Origin: Nematopogon swammerdamellus
Taxonomy: Eukaryota > Arthropoda > Insecta > Lepidoptera > Adelidae
DNA: 64,000 bases
Direction of reading: 5' to 3'
Assembly: GCA_946902875.1 (NCBI GenBank)
Contig: OX336340.1
Location: forward strand, 6,159,739-6,223,738
Part shown: in pieces, positions 10,242 to 20,848 of the stretch
Numbering within the stretch: position 1 is the first letter of the stretch
Layout of the letters: every line of letters begins with the position of its first letter
Made by a program: the position numbers and the translations under genes
The notes under the pieces: model-generated
What the model was told of the DNA's origin: nothing
The model's input: the letters and a program-made list of their open reading frames with translations, nothing else
The model's database searches: none

Positions 10242-10560
10242 TTGCCCAGCTATCAAACGGAACCCTTCCACGGAGAGGAATTTTCGAGGCAAATTATGCC
10301 AACCTCCATCATAAATTATTTATATCAATCACGAAATATTCCCTCCCCAAGCCGGAGTACGGGAGTCGATTACGGTCCCTCCCCGAATTATGCCCCGGGG
10401 GGACGCTTTCAGACACAATTGATTTTCCTAACAAAGAGCAATAATGCTTTTTCTTGCGGCATCTTATCACAATGGCCGTCGAAAGAGCGGGAAAGCACCA
10501 CCTCCGGCCCGGCGGCGGCGATGTGAAATCCGTGCACGCATTATTTTCTATCGTAATACC
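10242..10560. promoter_or_regulatory. Apparently unique block, possible conserved noncoding element
   Basis: Sequence of mixed composition, not shared with any repeat noticed in the window, with homeodomain-like (TAAATTATTTA) and GATA-like (CTTATC) motifs. Motif presence alone is weak evidence. It lies between cnk and vg. Confidence 0.25.
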
Positions 10561-11615
10561 GAGTAGTATTAAGTTCTATTTTAATCCTAAGGGATTTTGA
10601 TAAAATGTGACCCTCTTTCTGTCCTGTCTTAAAACAACTTAAGTCACATTAAAGCGTCCATTCAAATATTTTCCTTGAAACTTTGTTAATAAAGTTGAAA
10701 ATTTATTGTATGAATATTTTCAGCACAGCCTCTTGAGGATAGAAATTATAGCTACCTGCTAATATAAGATGGAAAAGGCGAGAGAGAGACGGAAAGAGAG
10801 AGACAGTGGGCAGAACGTAGGTAAGTCAAAGGTGTTAGATAGATAGACAGACGCTCAATTTTACCAGCGCAGCGTGATGGTCTGATGACATTCGTTTTGA
10901 AAATCATCTCAGCGTAAAGAATATTCGCTAGGTTGAATGCTTAGGTAGGTAGACAGACATTGAATAAGTAACAGAATAACACCTTATGTAGTTCGTTCGG
11001 TACCTAATTGAGAGAGATGTGTTCCTGCGCGTAGTGAAGTTTTCAACCTCTTTCAATGTCCCATCCAGGCCATGGCCATGCCATAGCGTCTATTGTATTG
11101 TAACTGTCTGTAGGCACTACTGCCTACTTTATTGATCATTCATATGGACGTAAAACTGCATTCGAACTTGTCACAATTTGGTCTATCCGGTTCGATTAAA
11201 CCCACGAAGAAGAAACTTAGGTAGGTAGGTAGGTAAGTTTGATGTAGGTAAGTGTCTAGATACTTAAGTAAGTAACTGCAAACTATCGAGTGTACCTATA
11301 CGTATTTAGGTACGTATCTATAAATCGTCCTATAGGACTAAATAGAAAACAGTGAATAGATAAGTACCTACAAAGAAAATATAAATTTCTTTCGTAGGTA
11401 ATATAATTTCTTTGAGACACAAATTGCAGTGTCCATTTAAATAAATCAGTTTGGCCTACTTAAAATTCATACATTTTCAAAGAATCCGAAGCATGTGGGA
11501 CGTCCGAATTTCCGACATCCACACCTATTTCTTACAAAGAATTCAAAAGGACGGAAAATGTATCAAACATTTGTGTATAGGTAAATGGTGTGATGAAAAG
11601 ACGAATTTAAGACGA
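10561..11615. other. Intergenic, simple-sequence rich; no gene seen
   Basis: Contains short runs of GTAGGTA/TACCTAC, a GAGAGAGAC-rich stretch near 10780-10805 and no recognisable protein. Confidence 0.4.
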
Positions 11616-12011
11616 GACGGAAGTTAACTTTCTCCACACAAAATCGTATTTCGGCATTTATGTTTTTTACTTCCCTAAACCTTATCCGATTTTTTATTTT
11701 TTATTTGTATTTTTTATTTTTTGTTTTCGAAATCTATAGTCGAATCTACGTTCCTGTCTTTTAATTTTTCGAATATCTAAAGTGGATGACTCAATAAAGC
11801 TTAATGAACTTCATAACATAAAAAAAAAATCGAAATAAATAATTCAGTCAAAAAAACAATTTTTTTGTATATTTCATCTACTTAAACAAAATAACAGGAA
11901 CGTAGATTGGATTTTAAGACAAAAAAAATTGTAAAAATCGATTAAGGTTTAGGGGGCTAGAAAACATAAATGCCGAAAGACGTTTTTGTGTGGAGAAAGT
12001 TAACTTCCGTC
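11616..12011. mobile_element. MITE with long inverted repeats
   Basis: Starts GACGGAAGTTAACTTTCTCC and ends with its complement (GGAGAAAGTTAACTTCCGTC). The arms pair for about 80 bp (TTCGGCATTTATGTTTT, CCTAAACCTTATCCGAT), and GAATCTACGTTCCTG (11751) pairs with CAGGAACGTAGATT (11896). A half copy lies at 38417-38499. No coding capacity. Confidence 0.8.
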
Positions 12012-12232
12012 TATGGTCCGCGCGCGAGCTCTAAGGAATCGGTGGCTGTGGAAATTTATTTATCGTAGAATTTGTATATAATTTTTATATAGATTCACAT
12101 CTTGTGATGATTGTACTATACTAGGCGAGTTATATTATACCATTTTACTCGCTAATTTATAATATAAAAATTATATTATAATAAATGAATTTCCACAGCC
12201 ACCGATTCCTTGAAGCTCGCGCGCGGACTATA
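12012..12232. mobile_element. MITE with GGTCCGCGCGCGAGCT ends
   Basis: Inverted repeats of about 45 bp: TATGGTCCGCGCGCGAGCT at the left and the complement of TATAGTCCGCGCGCGAGCT at the right, continuing through GGAATCGGTGGCTGTGGAAA. It directly abuts the MITE at 11616-12011. The terminal TA may be part of a TA target duplication. Confidence 0.8.
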
Positions 12233-12486
12233 GGTTTGGTATTTACCATTATGTATATTTTTATTGAAAGCATTCCTAACAACAGGTTGCCCCAAAAACC
12301 ACTTCCCTGATCTGAGGTGACATCGATGCTTTAGTCACAGCTTTAGTGAACAGGCGGAGGACACGTGATCTACTGGAAAGGCACCGAAGCTACTGAATAA
12401 CGCATTCGCGTTCGCATTTCGAATGCTACTAACTAATGTGCCTAATCTCCTACCTAATTAACTGAGATTTTCATACACATACATAC

Positions 12487-12830
12487 ATACATAACACACG
12501 CTGTATCCCGACAATCAGGGTAAGCAGAGTAATCGGTGCTGTGCTATAAGGACTCTGGCAAATTACAGCACAACACCGACCACCACGTTTAGCACAGTAT
12601 ACGGACAAGACAACTATCAAGCAGCAAGTAAGGCACGAAGAACACCCCTGCTGCATGACTAGGTGGAAGGACTGCGCCAAAGTGAGAAGTGGCTAGCCTG
12701 TCGCCCTTTAGCGCAGTATCTTGTCCTTATCCCTTAGTCGCCTCTTACGACATGCACGGGGAGAGATGCAGTGGGGCCATTCTTTTTAAGTACCGGCCCC
12801 ACACGGTACCGGCCCCACACGGTACTTTTC
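12487..12830 (-). repeat. Interspersed repeat, family F
   Basis: On the minus strand it runs from the GTGTGGGGCCGGTAC end (doubled here) through CCCCGTGCATGTCGTAAGAG, ACTTGCTGCTTGATAG, GGTGGTCGGTGTTGTGC and CCGATTGTCGGGATACAGCG to a GTATGTATG tail. Plus-strand copies are at 37381, 51473 and 58856, and a 5' piece at 41217. The microsatellite tail suggests retrotransposition by a LINE. Confidence 0.7.
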
Positions 12831-12852
12831 ACACGGAGATTTTCTTTTTATG

Positions 12853-12992
12853 TCTCCTCTCCTCTAGTCCAGTATAGCCAGCAATCCAGGGAAGTCTCCG
12901 GTATGGCACCTACCTTCTCGGAGGTGATATTGGCTGGTTAGAGCATGTGCTTTGGCCCCTCCGACTCAGCCACCCATACCGAATTACATAAA
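12853..12992 (-). repeat. Interspersed repeat, family D
   Basis: Reverse-strand copy of 1513-1645: CCAGGGAAGTCTCCGGTATG, then GTGCTTTGGCCCCTCCGACT, then a poly-A-like run. Confidence 0.6.
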
Positions 12993-13194
12993 AAAAAAAA
13001 TAAAAAAAAAAATGTAAACCAATAAATCAGTTAACGATTGGACGTTAATTTAGTTAATTCACGGAATTCTGTCTCCACCAGTGGGGAATTTGTGCGGGGC
13101 GCAATACCTATATAATAAATAGGTAAATAAATAAACGTATCCGGCTCTCGCTTTCCCATAATCGCGTCAAGTTTTCACGCCACAAAATTCAGAA

Positions 13195-13605
13195 ACATGA
13201 ATATTTGTGTTTCCAGACTTTTTTATCGTTTTGATCATTTTTGCAAGCGCCTCCGGCGACACATTACAAGCCAGTTTGTGTTTGCTTGTTGAGGTGCATT
13301 TGAGACTAGAATTTATTGTTTCCATAATTTTTGCGGGCGCCTGTGGCGCCCTATTACAAGCCAAATAGTGTTCACTGGTTGAGTGAGATGCATTTGATAG
13401 GTAGATACTAGAATTTTATTGTTTCCATATTTTTTGCGGGCGCCTGCGACGCCACCTTACAAGCCAGATTTTGTTCGCTGGTTGAGGTGCATTTGATAGG
13501 TACTAGAATTTATTATTTTCATAATTTGTGTGGACCCCTTGGGTGCCATATTACGAATCAGATTGTGGTTCTTGCTTGAGGTGCATTTGAAACTAGAATT
13601 AAGTG
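13195..13605. repeat. Short minisatellite (unit about 90-105 bp)
   Basis: Four imperfect units marked by TTTTTGC-GGCGCCT-GGCG, TTACAAGCC, GGTTGAGGTGCATTTGA and ACTAGAATTTATTGTTTCC, beginning near 13239, 13328, 13432 and 13524. The minus-strand frame 13364-13167 repeats the same peptide and is not a gene. Confidence 0.7.
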
Positions 13606-13937
13606 TATACAGCATGTTGGGCACCTACGAGGTAAATTCTATTAGGACAATATAGGTACTTAGTTCTAAGCTTTTGAATTGTTTGCTTCGAAAGAATATT
13701 GCAGTGTGGGATGCCAATTTGCCGGGACACACTTTGTTTTGCCTCTAATTTCACGTGATGTATTGATTATGGCGCTCGCACACTAGATGAAGAACAAGTT
13801 ATAATCTCAGTTATAATAATGTAGATTGTGAATATTCGTCTTGTGGGAGGCAGGCGAAACGTATTTTTTTTTCAGTGTGAAGAAGTGTTGGGTCCTTTTT
13901 GTCGTTCATTCTTGTCAAAATAATTTACCTATAAAAT

Positions 13938-14018
13938 GTTATGATGGTGATTACTAAACTTTAGCTAATCGGTTTGGTTTTCTCTAAGTAACTAAAGTTT
14001 AGTAATCACCATCATAAC
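13938..14018. repeat. Inverted repeat with perfect 26-bp arms
   Basis: Left arm 13938-13963 (starts GTTATGATGGTGATTACT) and right arm 13993-14018 are exact complements, separated by 29 bp. Probably a small hairpin-type element or a foldback mutation. Confidence 0.85.
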
Positions 14019-14434
14019 AATTTTCTGAGAGATATATTTTAGCTCTGGTGACCTATCAAATAAATAAAAAAAGGTAATGTGTCTTGGGACAACCGACAGA
14101 AGCGAAGATTCTTACGCTTTGTATCCCATTGCATTCAGTAAGGCCGAAGGCCTATATGGGCCAAATATGACGTATAAATTCAATTGTTAATTAAATTTCG
14201 AATCGGCATAGCGCCATCTACGCGATATTCCTTTGAACTTATACAATGGTTCGACTGCAAAACACTATCATAGATGGCGCTGGGCAGCGCGCAGCCAACG
14301 CTCCTCATTGGCTGGGGCAGCGCTAAGTTCCGTTCATACGTTCGTGACGTTTAAATTTTTCTGAGTTAGGCCCCATCCCAAACGTCCGTTAAAAAGCTTC
14401 GCTATAATAGGTACCTAAAGAACCTACAGTCAGT

Positions 14435-14664
14435 CAGCGCGTACGTTCGTGGCCTCCGGCAGGAAAGCGGGAAGGAATAATGTATAGTGTTGTGAATCAA
14501 TCTCTGAAAGTAACAACATTTTACGAAACCTCTTTTTTATTTATGGCATTAAATTATTTATCTAATAAGGTTTTATTGCGTGGTTGAAGTACGAAGACAA
14601 AACAGGGATAATCGTTTAAAGATCTATCGGCCTCCGCCCGCAGAGGCCACGAACGTGCGCGCTA
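14435..14664. mobile_element. Small MITE
   Basis: CAGCGCGTACGTTCGTGGCC (14435) pairs with GGCCACGAACGTGCGCGCTA (ending 14664) with one or two mismatches. The interior is AT-rich with no coding capacity. The upstream block 14208-14282 also has a short inverted GCGCCATCTA motif. Confidence 0.6.
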
Positions 14665-14969
14665 ACAGTACCTACCTACTGTTTGCTCACAGGCGACAAG
14701 ATTCTACTTATTTAGTCATCTAGGTAGGTACCAGTTTTGTAATGTCGTTTTGTGTTTTGTTTATACACACACTGCATATTTAGGTACCTAGGTACTTACG
14801 ATCGTGGCGCCATATGTCTTCGAGACAAAATAGGTACAGGATAATGTGCGAGCGGCCTATTGTGGCGCCACGTGTCTTTTGCTGAATAGAAAAAATGTAC
14901 ATTTGACGCCAATACGACACTGAAAACTTCGCTAACAGCAGCGTGCCGGGAATGTTTAGTGCTCTAAAG

Positions 14970-16034
14970 CAGCGCTTCCCAAACAGTGGCGGGGCAAGAC
15001 CTAAATTTGATGTGGTCAAGATATATTTTGCGAGGCCCTCTCTGGTGGCATGGATTTTATGGATTTTTACTGTTGAAATGAATTTCCGGTATACCGATCA
15101 AATCGGAAAAAAAAAATCAGCATACCTTTCGTCGATAAAAGTAAACATAATCAAATTGCAATAATGCCTTCGCTGCCTCTGTCCTGCGTTCCCATCTTGT
15201 GTCTGATAAAGGCTTTATAGTAACCTTTAGTTTGCCTTTATTAAGTCTAAACTTGTTTACCCGGGGTCTCTTTTAATAGATCTAGCTGAATATTTTTCAT
15301 GAATCAAAGCTGCATGCACTTTTGAGGTGCGAGGCCCTTCGGGCCGCGAGGCCGTGGGCGGCCCCCACGTTGCCCACGCTTTGCGCCGCCTCTGTTCCCA
15401 AAAGGTGATCCGCGGAACCCCAGGGTAACAGGGGTTCCGTGGGTTACAGCCGGAAAAAGCACAAAACGGTCTGCCTAATCAAAAACGTGTAATAAGTTTT
15501 TAATTTCAAACTATAGTCTTGCTATTCAAATCAAACATGATAATCCGCAAACAATTTAGTACCTACCACAGAGCATGAAATGCGCGCGCCCGCCCCTACT
15601 AGAGGCGCCGTGAGCGCGATTTCTCTACAACGCCGTTGAAGCCTGTGGGCGTGGCCTATGACTTACATATGTGTGTTGTGCGTGTGCATTTGTTTTGTGC
15701 GTGTGCCTAACTTGCTCCTCTTTGTGTGTAGTGGCGATACTAGCACACACACACACATACGAAGCGCTAGCAGCTCAGCGTACGGTTATTGGGTTTCAAA
15801 TATTATCGCTTAGGGTTCTATTCTGTGCTTAGGGCGCCTCTAGTAGGGGGCGCCCGCGGTAGGTATTTGATGCTCTGTGGTACCTACCTATCAAAAATTA
15901 GGTATAGGTCACATAAATTTAGTTTTTATGTTCACAATAGCTACCTAATTAACTTTTTTAATTGACTTGGTGTTCCGCCAACAGAAGGACGATCATTTAG
16001 GGTTCCGTAGACTAAAATAGTTTGGGAACCGCTG
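14970..16034. mobile_element. Non-autonomous hAT-type transposon
   Basis: Left end CAGCGCTTCCCAAACAGTGG and right end TAGTTTGGGAACCGCTG are inverted repeats of the hAT type (CAG-GGTTCCCAAAC). They are flanked by CTCTAAAG (14962-14969) and CTCTAAGG (16035-16042), an 8-bp duplication with one change. The interior has hAT-like end repeats (GGGGTTCCGTGGGTTAC near 15429) but no transposase, and it carries a nested element at 15567-15879. Confidence 0.8.
15567..15879. mobile_element. MITE nested in the hAT element
   Basis: The ends CACAGAGCAT and ATGCTCTGTG are perfect inverted repeats, and CTACTAGAGGCGCC also pairs further in. Both sides carry GTACCTAC (15559-15566 and 15880-15887), an exact 8-bp target duplication that again suggests a hAT-type enzyme. 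A CA/TG-rich stretch lies in the middle (15660-15760). Confidence 0.8.
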
Positions 16035-16202
16035 CTCTAAGGAATATAAACAACTTACCTAATAGTTACACCATGTACCTACCTACCTAGTGCGCCTGTC
16101 ATTTAGGATGCGTTGATCATTTGGGTTGTAAATTGGATTTTTGTCCCGGGAATATCCCGGGAAAATGAATGTTTTTATTCCCGGTTCCCTGAAATAAAAA
16201 AA

Positions 16203-16640
16203 AGACGGCCAAGCGCGAGTAGGACTCGCACACCAAGATTTTCGCACCACCCACCACGTAGGTACCTACCTAGTTACCTAAATGGTCGGTTTTTCATATC
16301 TATTTATTATTTTACTTATGGGTGGCATTCGCACATATCTTAGTAACACGCCATCTTTCGGCGAAAGTTCATACTACTGTTGTTAAAATGTTTGGTTAAT
16401 TTCGTAGATGGCGCTCTTCTGAAAATTTTGATATTTGTACGGACCATTATTTTAGAATTTTTTTAATGTTTTATTATTTGTTGTTATATCCTCCATAATA
16501 TAATAATTAATAAATAACACAGATATTGGTTGAAAATTTCAACAGGCTAGCTATACTGTTCCAGATACAGCAGTTGGACAGACACGCAAACAGACAGACA
16601 GACAGACAGTGTAGGCTTATAGTAATAGGCTTCCGTAGTT
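16203..16640 (+). repeat. Interspersed repeat, family C
   Basis: GGCCAAGCGCGAGTAGGACT, then CGTAGATGGCGCTC, ATATCCTCCATAATA, AAAATTTCAACAGGCTAG, GATACAGCAGT and a CAGA run ending in TAATAGGCTTCCGTAG: the same order of landmarks as the copy at 1243-1512. Confidence 0.65.
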
Positions 16641-17149
16641 CCGGATGGGCAACGGAAACCGAAAAATGTTGGGAAATCATAAAACCTAATCCCCCAAAGT
16701 TTGTAGGTACTTACCTACTTATTTTAACAGTTACCTAATCTCTACTAAAGTCTTACTGGCAGGTAAGTAAGTAGCTATATGGCGGTACCTAACCGTAATG
16801 AAATGAAGGGAAGCACTGACATGGCACCTAGTTCACGCGGTGTGTGATGTCGCCAGTCATTTTCCATAAAAAAAAACCTATACTTCCTGCAAGTAGGTAC
16901 CTAGGTATGGTGGCTGGTGGGTAAGCAATTAGGGCCAGATTCTTAGATATATGGGTAGATTCAAAATAAAATTATTCGCAGAAAATGCGAAGGTTGCCTT
17001 CGTGGCTTACGTCGATTCGTACCTACCTACTGTACCTGCTCAGCATGCCTCAAACTTCGTGTCCTAGTGCTACTAGCGCGAGACCGATAGTGGTGTCCCA
17101 GGCAACATAGGTACCTACCCATTTATATAAATTGCCTTATAACTGGATT

Positions 17150-17800
17150 CCACTTGGAACGGATTACCGACAATTATCCTAATTGCCCCCCTCAAGGCGG
17201 GCCCCCCGCCGCCCGCGCGCCCTCCGGCCGCAGCATGGCCACCACTGATAAGCCAAATTATTACTTTCCTTCCGCCACAAACAAAAATTAAGCCGCCATT
17301 AGCGCAATAACAATACGCGCGCATCCGGCCCGAGCCTGCAGGCTTCGCTGTTCGGCTCCTACAGAGAGATGTGTAAATAAATAAGCTTCGCCGCCGAATA
17401 AATAACTCTTCGCGATAAACTCCATTTCGACCGGCGGCGGCGGAAAAACTGGGGGGGTGGGGCGAGCGCCGCCATTGGTCGATTTGAATTCCGAAGCCGG
17501 CCGTAATTGGCGGGCGGGGCGCGGCGGTTGTGTCCCCGCGAATTAATATGCAGGAGAGCGCGGCGGGGGGCGGGGCGCGGCACGTGGAGTGGGAGACCCG
17601 TCCGGTTCGGGCGAAATGGAATGCCAGTGTGTCCCCGCGCCCGGTGCAGTGTGCGCCGCTCTGCGCATTCCACGCCCGTCGCGACTCTCGTTCCGCGTGA
17701 AAAACAAAAGTCACTGCGCCCCGGAATCCGGTCGGATAGTTCACCGGCGGCGCGTGGAGGCATATCTGCGGATGCTGAGGCAGTTCTTTGAAATGGATAG
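17150..17800. promoter_or_regulatory. GC- and CpG-rich unique block, possible regulatory region
   Basis: The most CpG-rich stretch in the intergenic region, with CCAAT-type (CCATTGG, GTAATTGG) and POU/homeodomain-like (GAATTAATATGCA) motifs and no repeat match. Long overlapping open frames on both strands (for example 17744-17115 minus) follow from high GC content; their translations are low-complexity and unlike known proteins. It could be a distal regulatory element of vg or cnk, or an unannotated first exon or promoter. Confidence 0.35.
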
Positions 17801-18039
17801 CGTTTTTTTTTAGTGATTGAGCTGGTTTAGTGGAGTGCTGTGGATTCTGGTTTGATGTGGAGGTAATGTGCTGCTCGCGAGTCGGATCTAGTCTTAGGCG
17901 GCCATCAATGGTTATTCAGATGATAAAGCAAGCATGATCTTCGTGTCTTGTTGACGCAGGGAAGCCCTCAGCGAAAAGATAAATGTGATCAGAATACCTA
18001 AGTAGACCTACCTAATAAACCTGTTTAAGAGATAACAAG

Positions 18040-18405
18040 GAATAATACCGGCACGGCGGCGGTCAGCACTTTGATTGGTGACCGTTCAACCGTTGAGGCT
18101 TACCGTGGTTTGGATTCTACGTAAAACTGTTAGGTTCTTACCTTATAATATGTGGTAGGGCTTAACCCGGCCGCCGGGTTGGTGCAACACACCGAATTAA
18201 AGACGGGTCGAAGTGGCTATGTAAACAATTCCTGTTTTCCGTCCAGTTCAGTGTAGCCGGCAGAACCAAAGGAAAGCGCTGACACAACACCTTGTTCACC
18301 AAGGTGTTATGACATAGATTAGGTAGATAATACAGTGTTATGGACTGACATAACGAATGTTTTAGGTGATGTAGTCAATCGTGGCGCGCAGTTTCCATAA
18401 AAACC
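18040..18405 (+). mobile_element. SINE copy, 5S-like head, 5'-truncated
   Basis: Begins in the 5S/tRNA-like head (GATTGGTGACCGTTCAACCG, GGTTTGGATTCTACG), then the shared body (GTGGTAGGGCTTAACCC, CCGTCCAGTTCAGTGTAGCC, GTGTTATG-ACTGACAT, GGTGATGTAG) and the tail CAGTTTCCATAAAAA. It has an internal duplication around CACCAAGGTGTTATG. Confidence 0.7.
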
Positions 18406-19598
18406 TGACTAGGTATAACCTAGTTGCTTACGACCTTGAAAAACCACACCTTGCTCCTAAATCATAATCTAATATGAATATAATTCGACAATATAAATAC
18501 CTAACATTGTCGTCCATGTACCTAACCTACCTAGCTATGCATCCACTTACCTACCTAACTAACATGCCCACAGGGCATAGTATATATATACCTACATACA
18601 TACTATACCTACTATACCTAACCTAGGTATACCTAGTGGGTATCGATCGAAGGGAAGCACTAACGTGGCACCATGGGGGTACCTATACGTACCTATACCT
18701 AGTACCTACCTACTGACTTCAACATGTCAGCTAAGTATCTACCATGCAAAAACTATAGTAAACTCAGTCAGGTATACTTTTAGATACCTATCTAGGTATC
18801 TAAAATCTCGCACCATAAACATTTTTGTGGAGAACATTTTCGAATGTTACATTGCCTACTTCTAAATAGAAAGTAATTAAAGATAAAATTTTTGCATTAT
18901 TTTGCTCACCGGAACAAAATTGAGGCACAAAAAGACACGTTTAATACCTACATTTGAGGCAATAAAAATAACTAAATAGCATTAATTTCCCACACTCAAA
19001 AAAATTAGAGAAGCCGGCAGCCTTTGTTTTGTACCTACCTAATTAGTAAATTACTTAGATAGGTAGGTATATTGTTTGTTGCAAAGAATTTTAAAAGGTG
19101 TTCAAAATTAAGAGCAAATAAAGTCCCGCTAATTGAGATGAACATTGTTGTCAGGCGAATTTATTTTACAACATTTTTCTTTTGTATTACATACCTACAC
19201 AGGCGGGTACATAGGTAGGTACCTAGGTAAGTAGCAAGCAATAGAATACCGTACCTATAAGATTTCACCCATGCAATGAAATGGAAATATCATCGTTATA
19301 GGTATAGGTAGGTAGGATCTGTAGTAATCTGTCAAGCCCATAGAGAAAACACGTCTATGGTCTTCTAGTTCTTGTCGCAAGAACGTCAAACAAGAACGTC
19401 TATGGTCAAGCCATTATCAAGGTCGAGAGGTTTATTTTTACTGACACACACCTCTTAACTGATACAAATAATAAAACCAGTTTAACACTCTTTTCACCTT
19501 AAATAATATTTTACACACAATAAAAATCTGTAAGTAACCATAATTCGGAATTCACGAAACAGCTCTCATTATAAAATCACTAGAGGGAGGCGCGCCGC
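18406..19598. other. Intergenic, rich in TAGGTA/TACCTA; no gene seen
   Basis: Dense in short TACCTA/TAGGTA runs; includes the imperfect palindrome TTTTAGATACCT-ATCT-AGGTATCTAAAA near 18778-18805. Nothing coding recognised. Confidence 0.4.
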
Positions 19599-19603
19599 CG
19601 CCG
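19599..19603. repeat. Target-site duplication, left copy (CGCCG)
   Basis: CGCCG directly abuts the left CACAGTG end of the Transib element and is repeated exactly at 24268-24272. Five GC-rich base pairs is the usual Transib target duplication. Confidence 0.9.
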
Positions 19604-19639
19604 CACAGTGGGGCGATACCGCAAAAACCGGGACATAGG
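19604..19639 (+). repeat. Transib left terminal inverted repeat
   Basis: Starts CACAGTGGGGCGATACC, then GCAAAAACC. CACAGTG is identical to the V(D)J recombination signal heptamer, and GCAAAAACC matches the RSS nonamer ACAAAAACC at 8 of 9 positions after a 10-bp gap. It pairs with 24232-24267 with 3 mismatches in 36. Confidence 0.92.
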
Positions 19640-20848
19640 GCGAAATGACTACGCAAATAGATTCTACTATTAATTACGAACAACTTTCATTCTGTGAGAT
19701 TTTTTGATAAAAAAATTATTTTCCGAGATATAAGCACTTATAAAAACATTTATAATATAGTAAAAAGTGAGTATGTTAATATATTCTCTTAATGATTACA
19801 AACTACTTTTATTCTTAGAAATTTTCCATTTTAAGTCTTATTTTCTGAGATATAGTAATTTGAACTTTAAAAAATACAATTTCTTGTAACTAGTATTACT
19901 CTTCCATATTTTCGGTTTCAATTGTTATTTTTTAGATATATCACATTGAAAATTCTTTAGTAAAAAAAATTGGGATATGTGGAAAACTGAATATGTGAAT
20001 ACATTTTGTTCTCAGAGATTTTCTGTTAAGGTGTTATAATCCTTTTCAATAGTTTGTACAATGGAGATTTAGTAACTTTTTTTATTGAAATGCTTAAAAT
20101 AACTAGACCTGTGGTTACTTAATAATGATTCTTCAAGTTGAGTAGTCTAATCTGAATAAAATTATTGTAGTGGAATGGTACGTTTATTACACACAAAATA
20201 CAATCAATCAGACGGCGCATATTTGCATAAAATATTACAAATTAATCTGGCGATAGTAATTAAACATATATAAATGACTACATATTTAACTAACTACATA
20301 TATTTTTGTATTTACGGAACTTACCGAATTATTAACTTATTATAAGTTATATATATCGTTGTGTATTTTCATTTCGTCATTTTGGTGGCTCTGCACACTT
20401 CGATATATCAAACTTACTATAATTTATTATAATTAGGCAAAAAATTGCCCCCGTCAAAGTATATTATAAACCTACTTCAAAGTATAAAATTAATAACATC
20501 AACATTAAGAATAGTGATTAATGATGAGAAAAGTAATAATACATTATTAAAAGTAATAATAAAAGTTTTCAAAGTAATAATACATTATTACCCAAATACC
20601 CATGGCTTTTAACGGAGCCTATTTAATGTAAAAATACCAACTATCAATAAAAATTATGGTCAAGAATAAAAGTAATTTTCTGAAGTATGTTTATCGTGCA
20701 TAACAAAAAGAAATTCAAACTACATATTTCTGAGAAAAAATCTTATTTCAATCTTACAAAAATAAAACATACTTAATAACTTTTAAATAAATATTTTTAA
20801 AGTACATAAAGCTTCCTATTTTTATTACAATTTATTTACTCAATATTT

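Noticed and set aside
14208..14282. Independent MITE with GCGCCATCTA ends
   Set aside because: The inverted GATGGCGC motif is short and frequent in other repeats here; boundaries could not be supported.
17115..17744. 209-codon minus-strand ORF
   Set aside because: Arises from high GC in a CpG-rich block; low-complexity translation, equally long frames on the other strand, no known domain.
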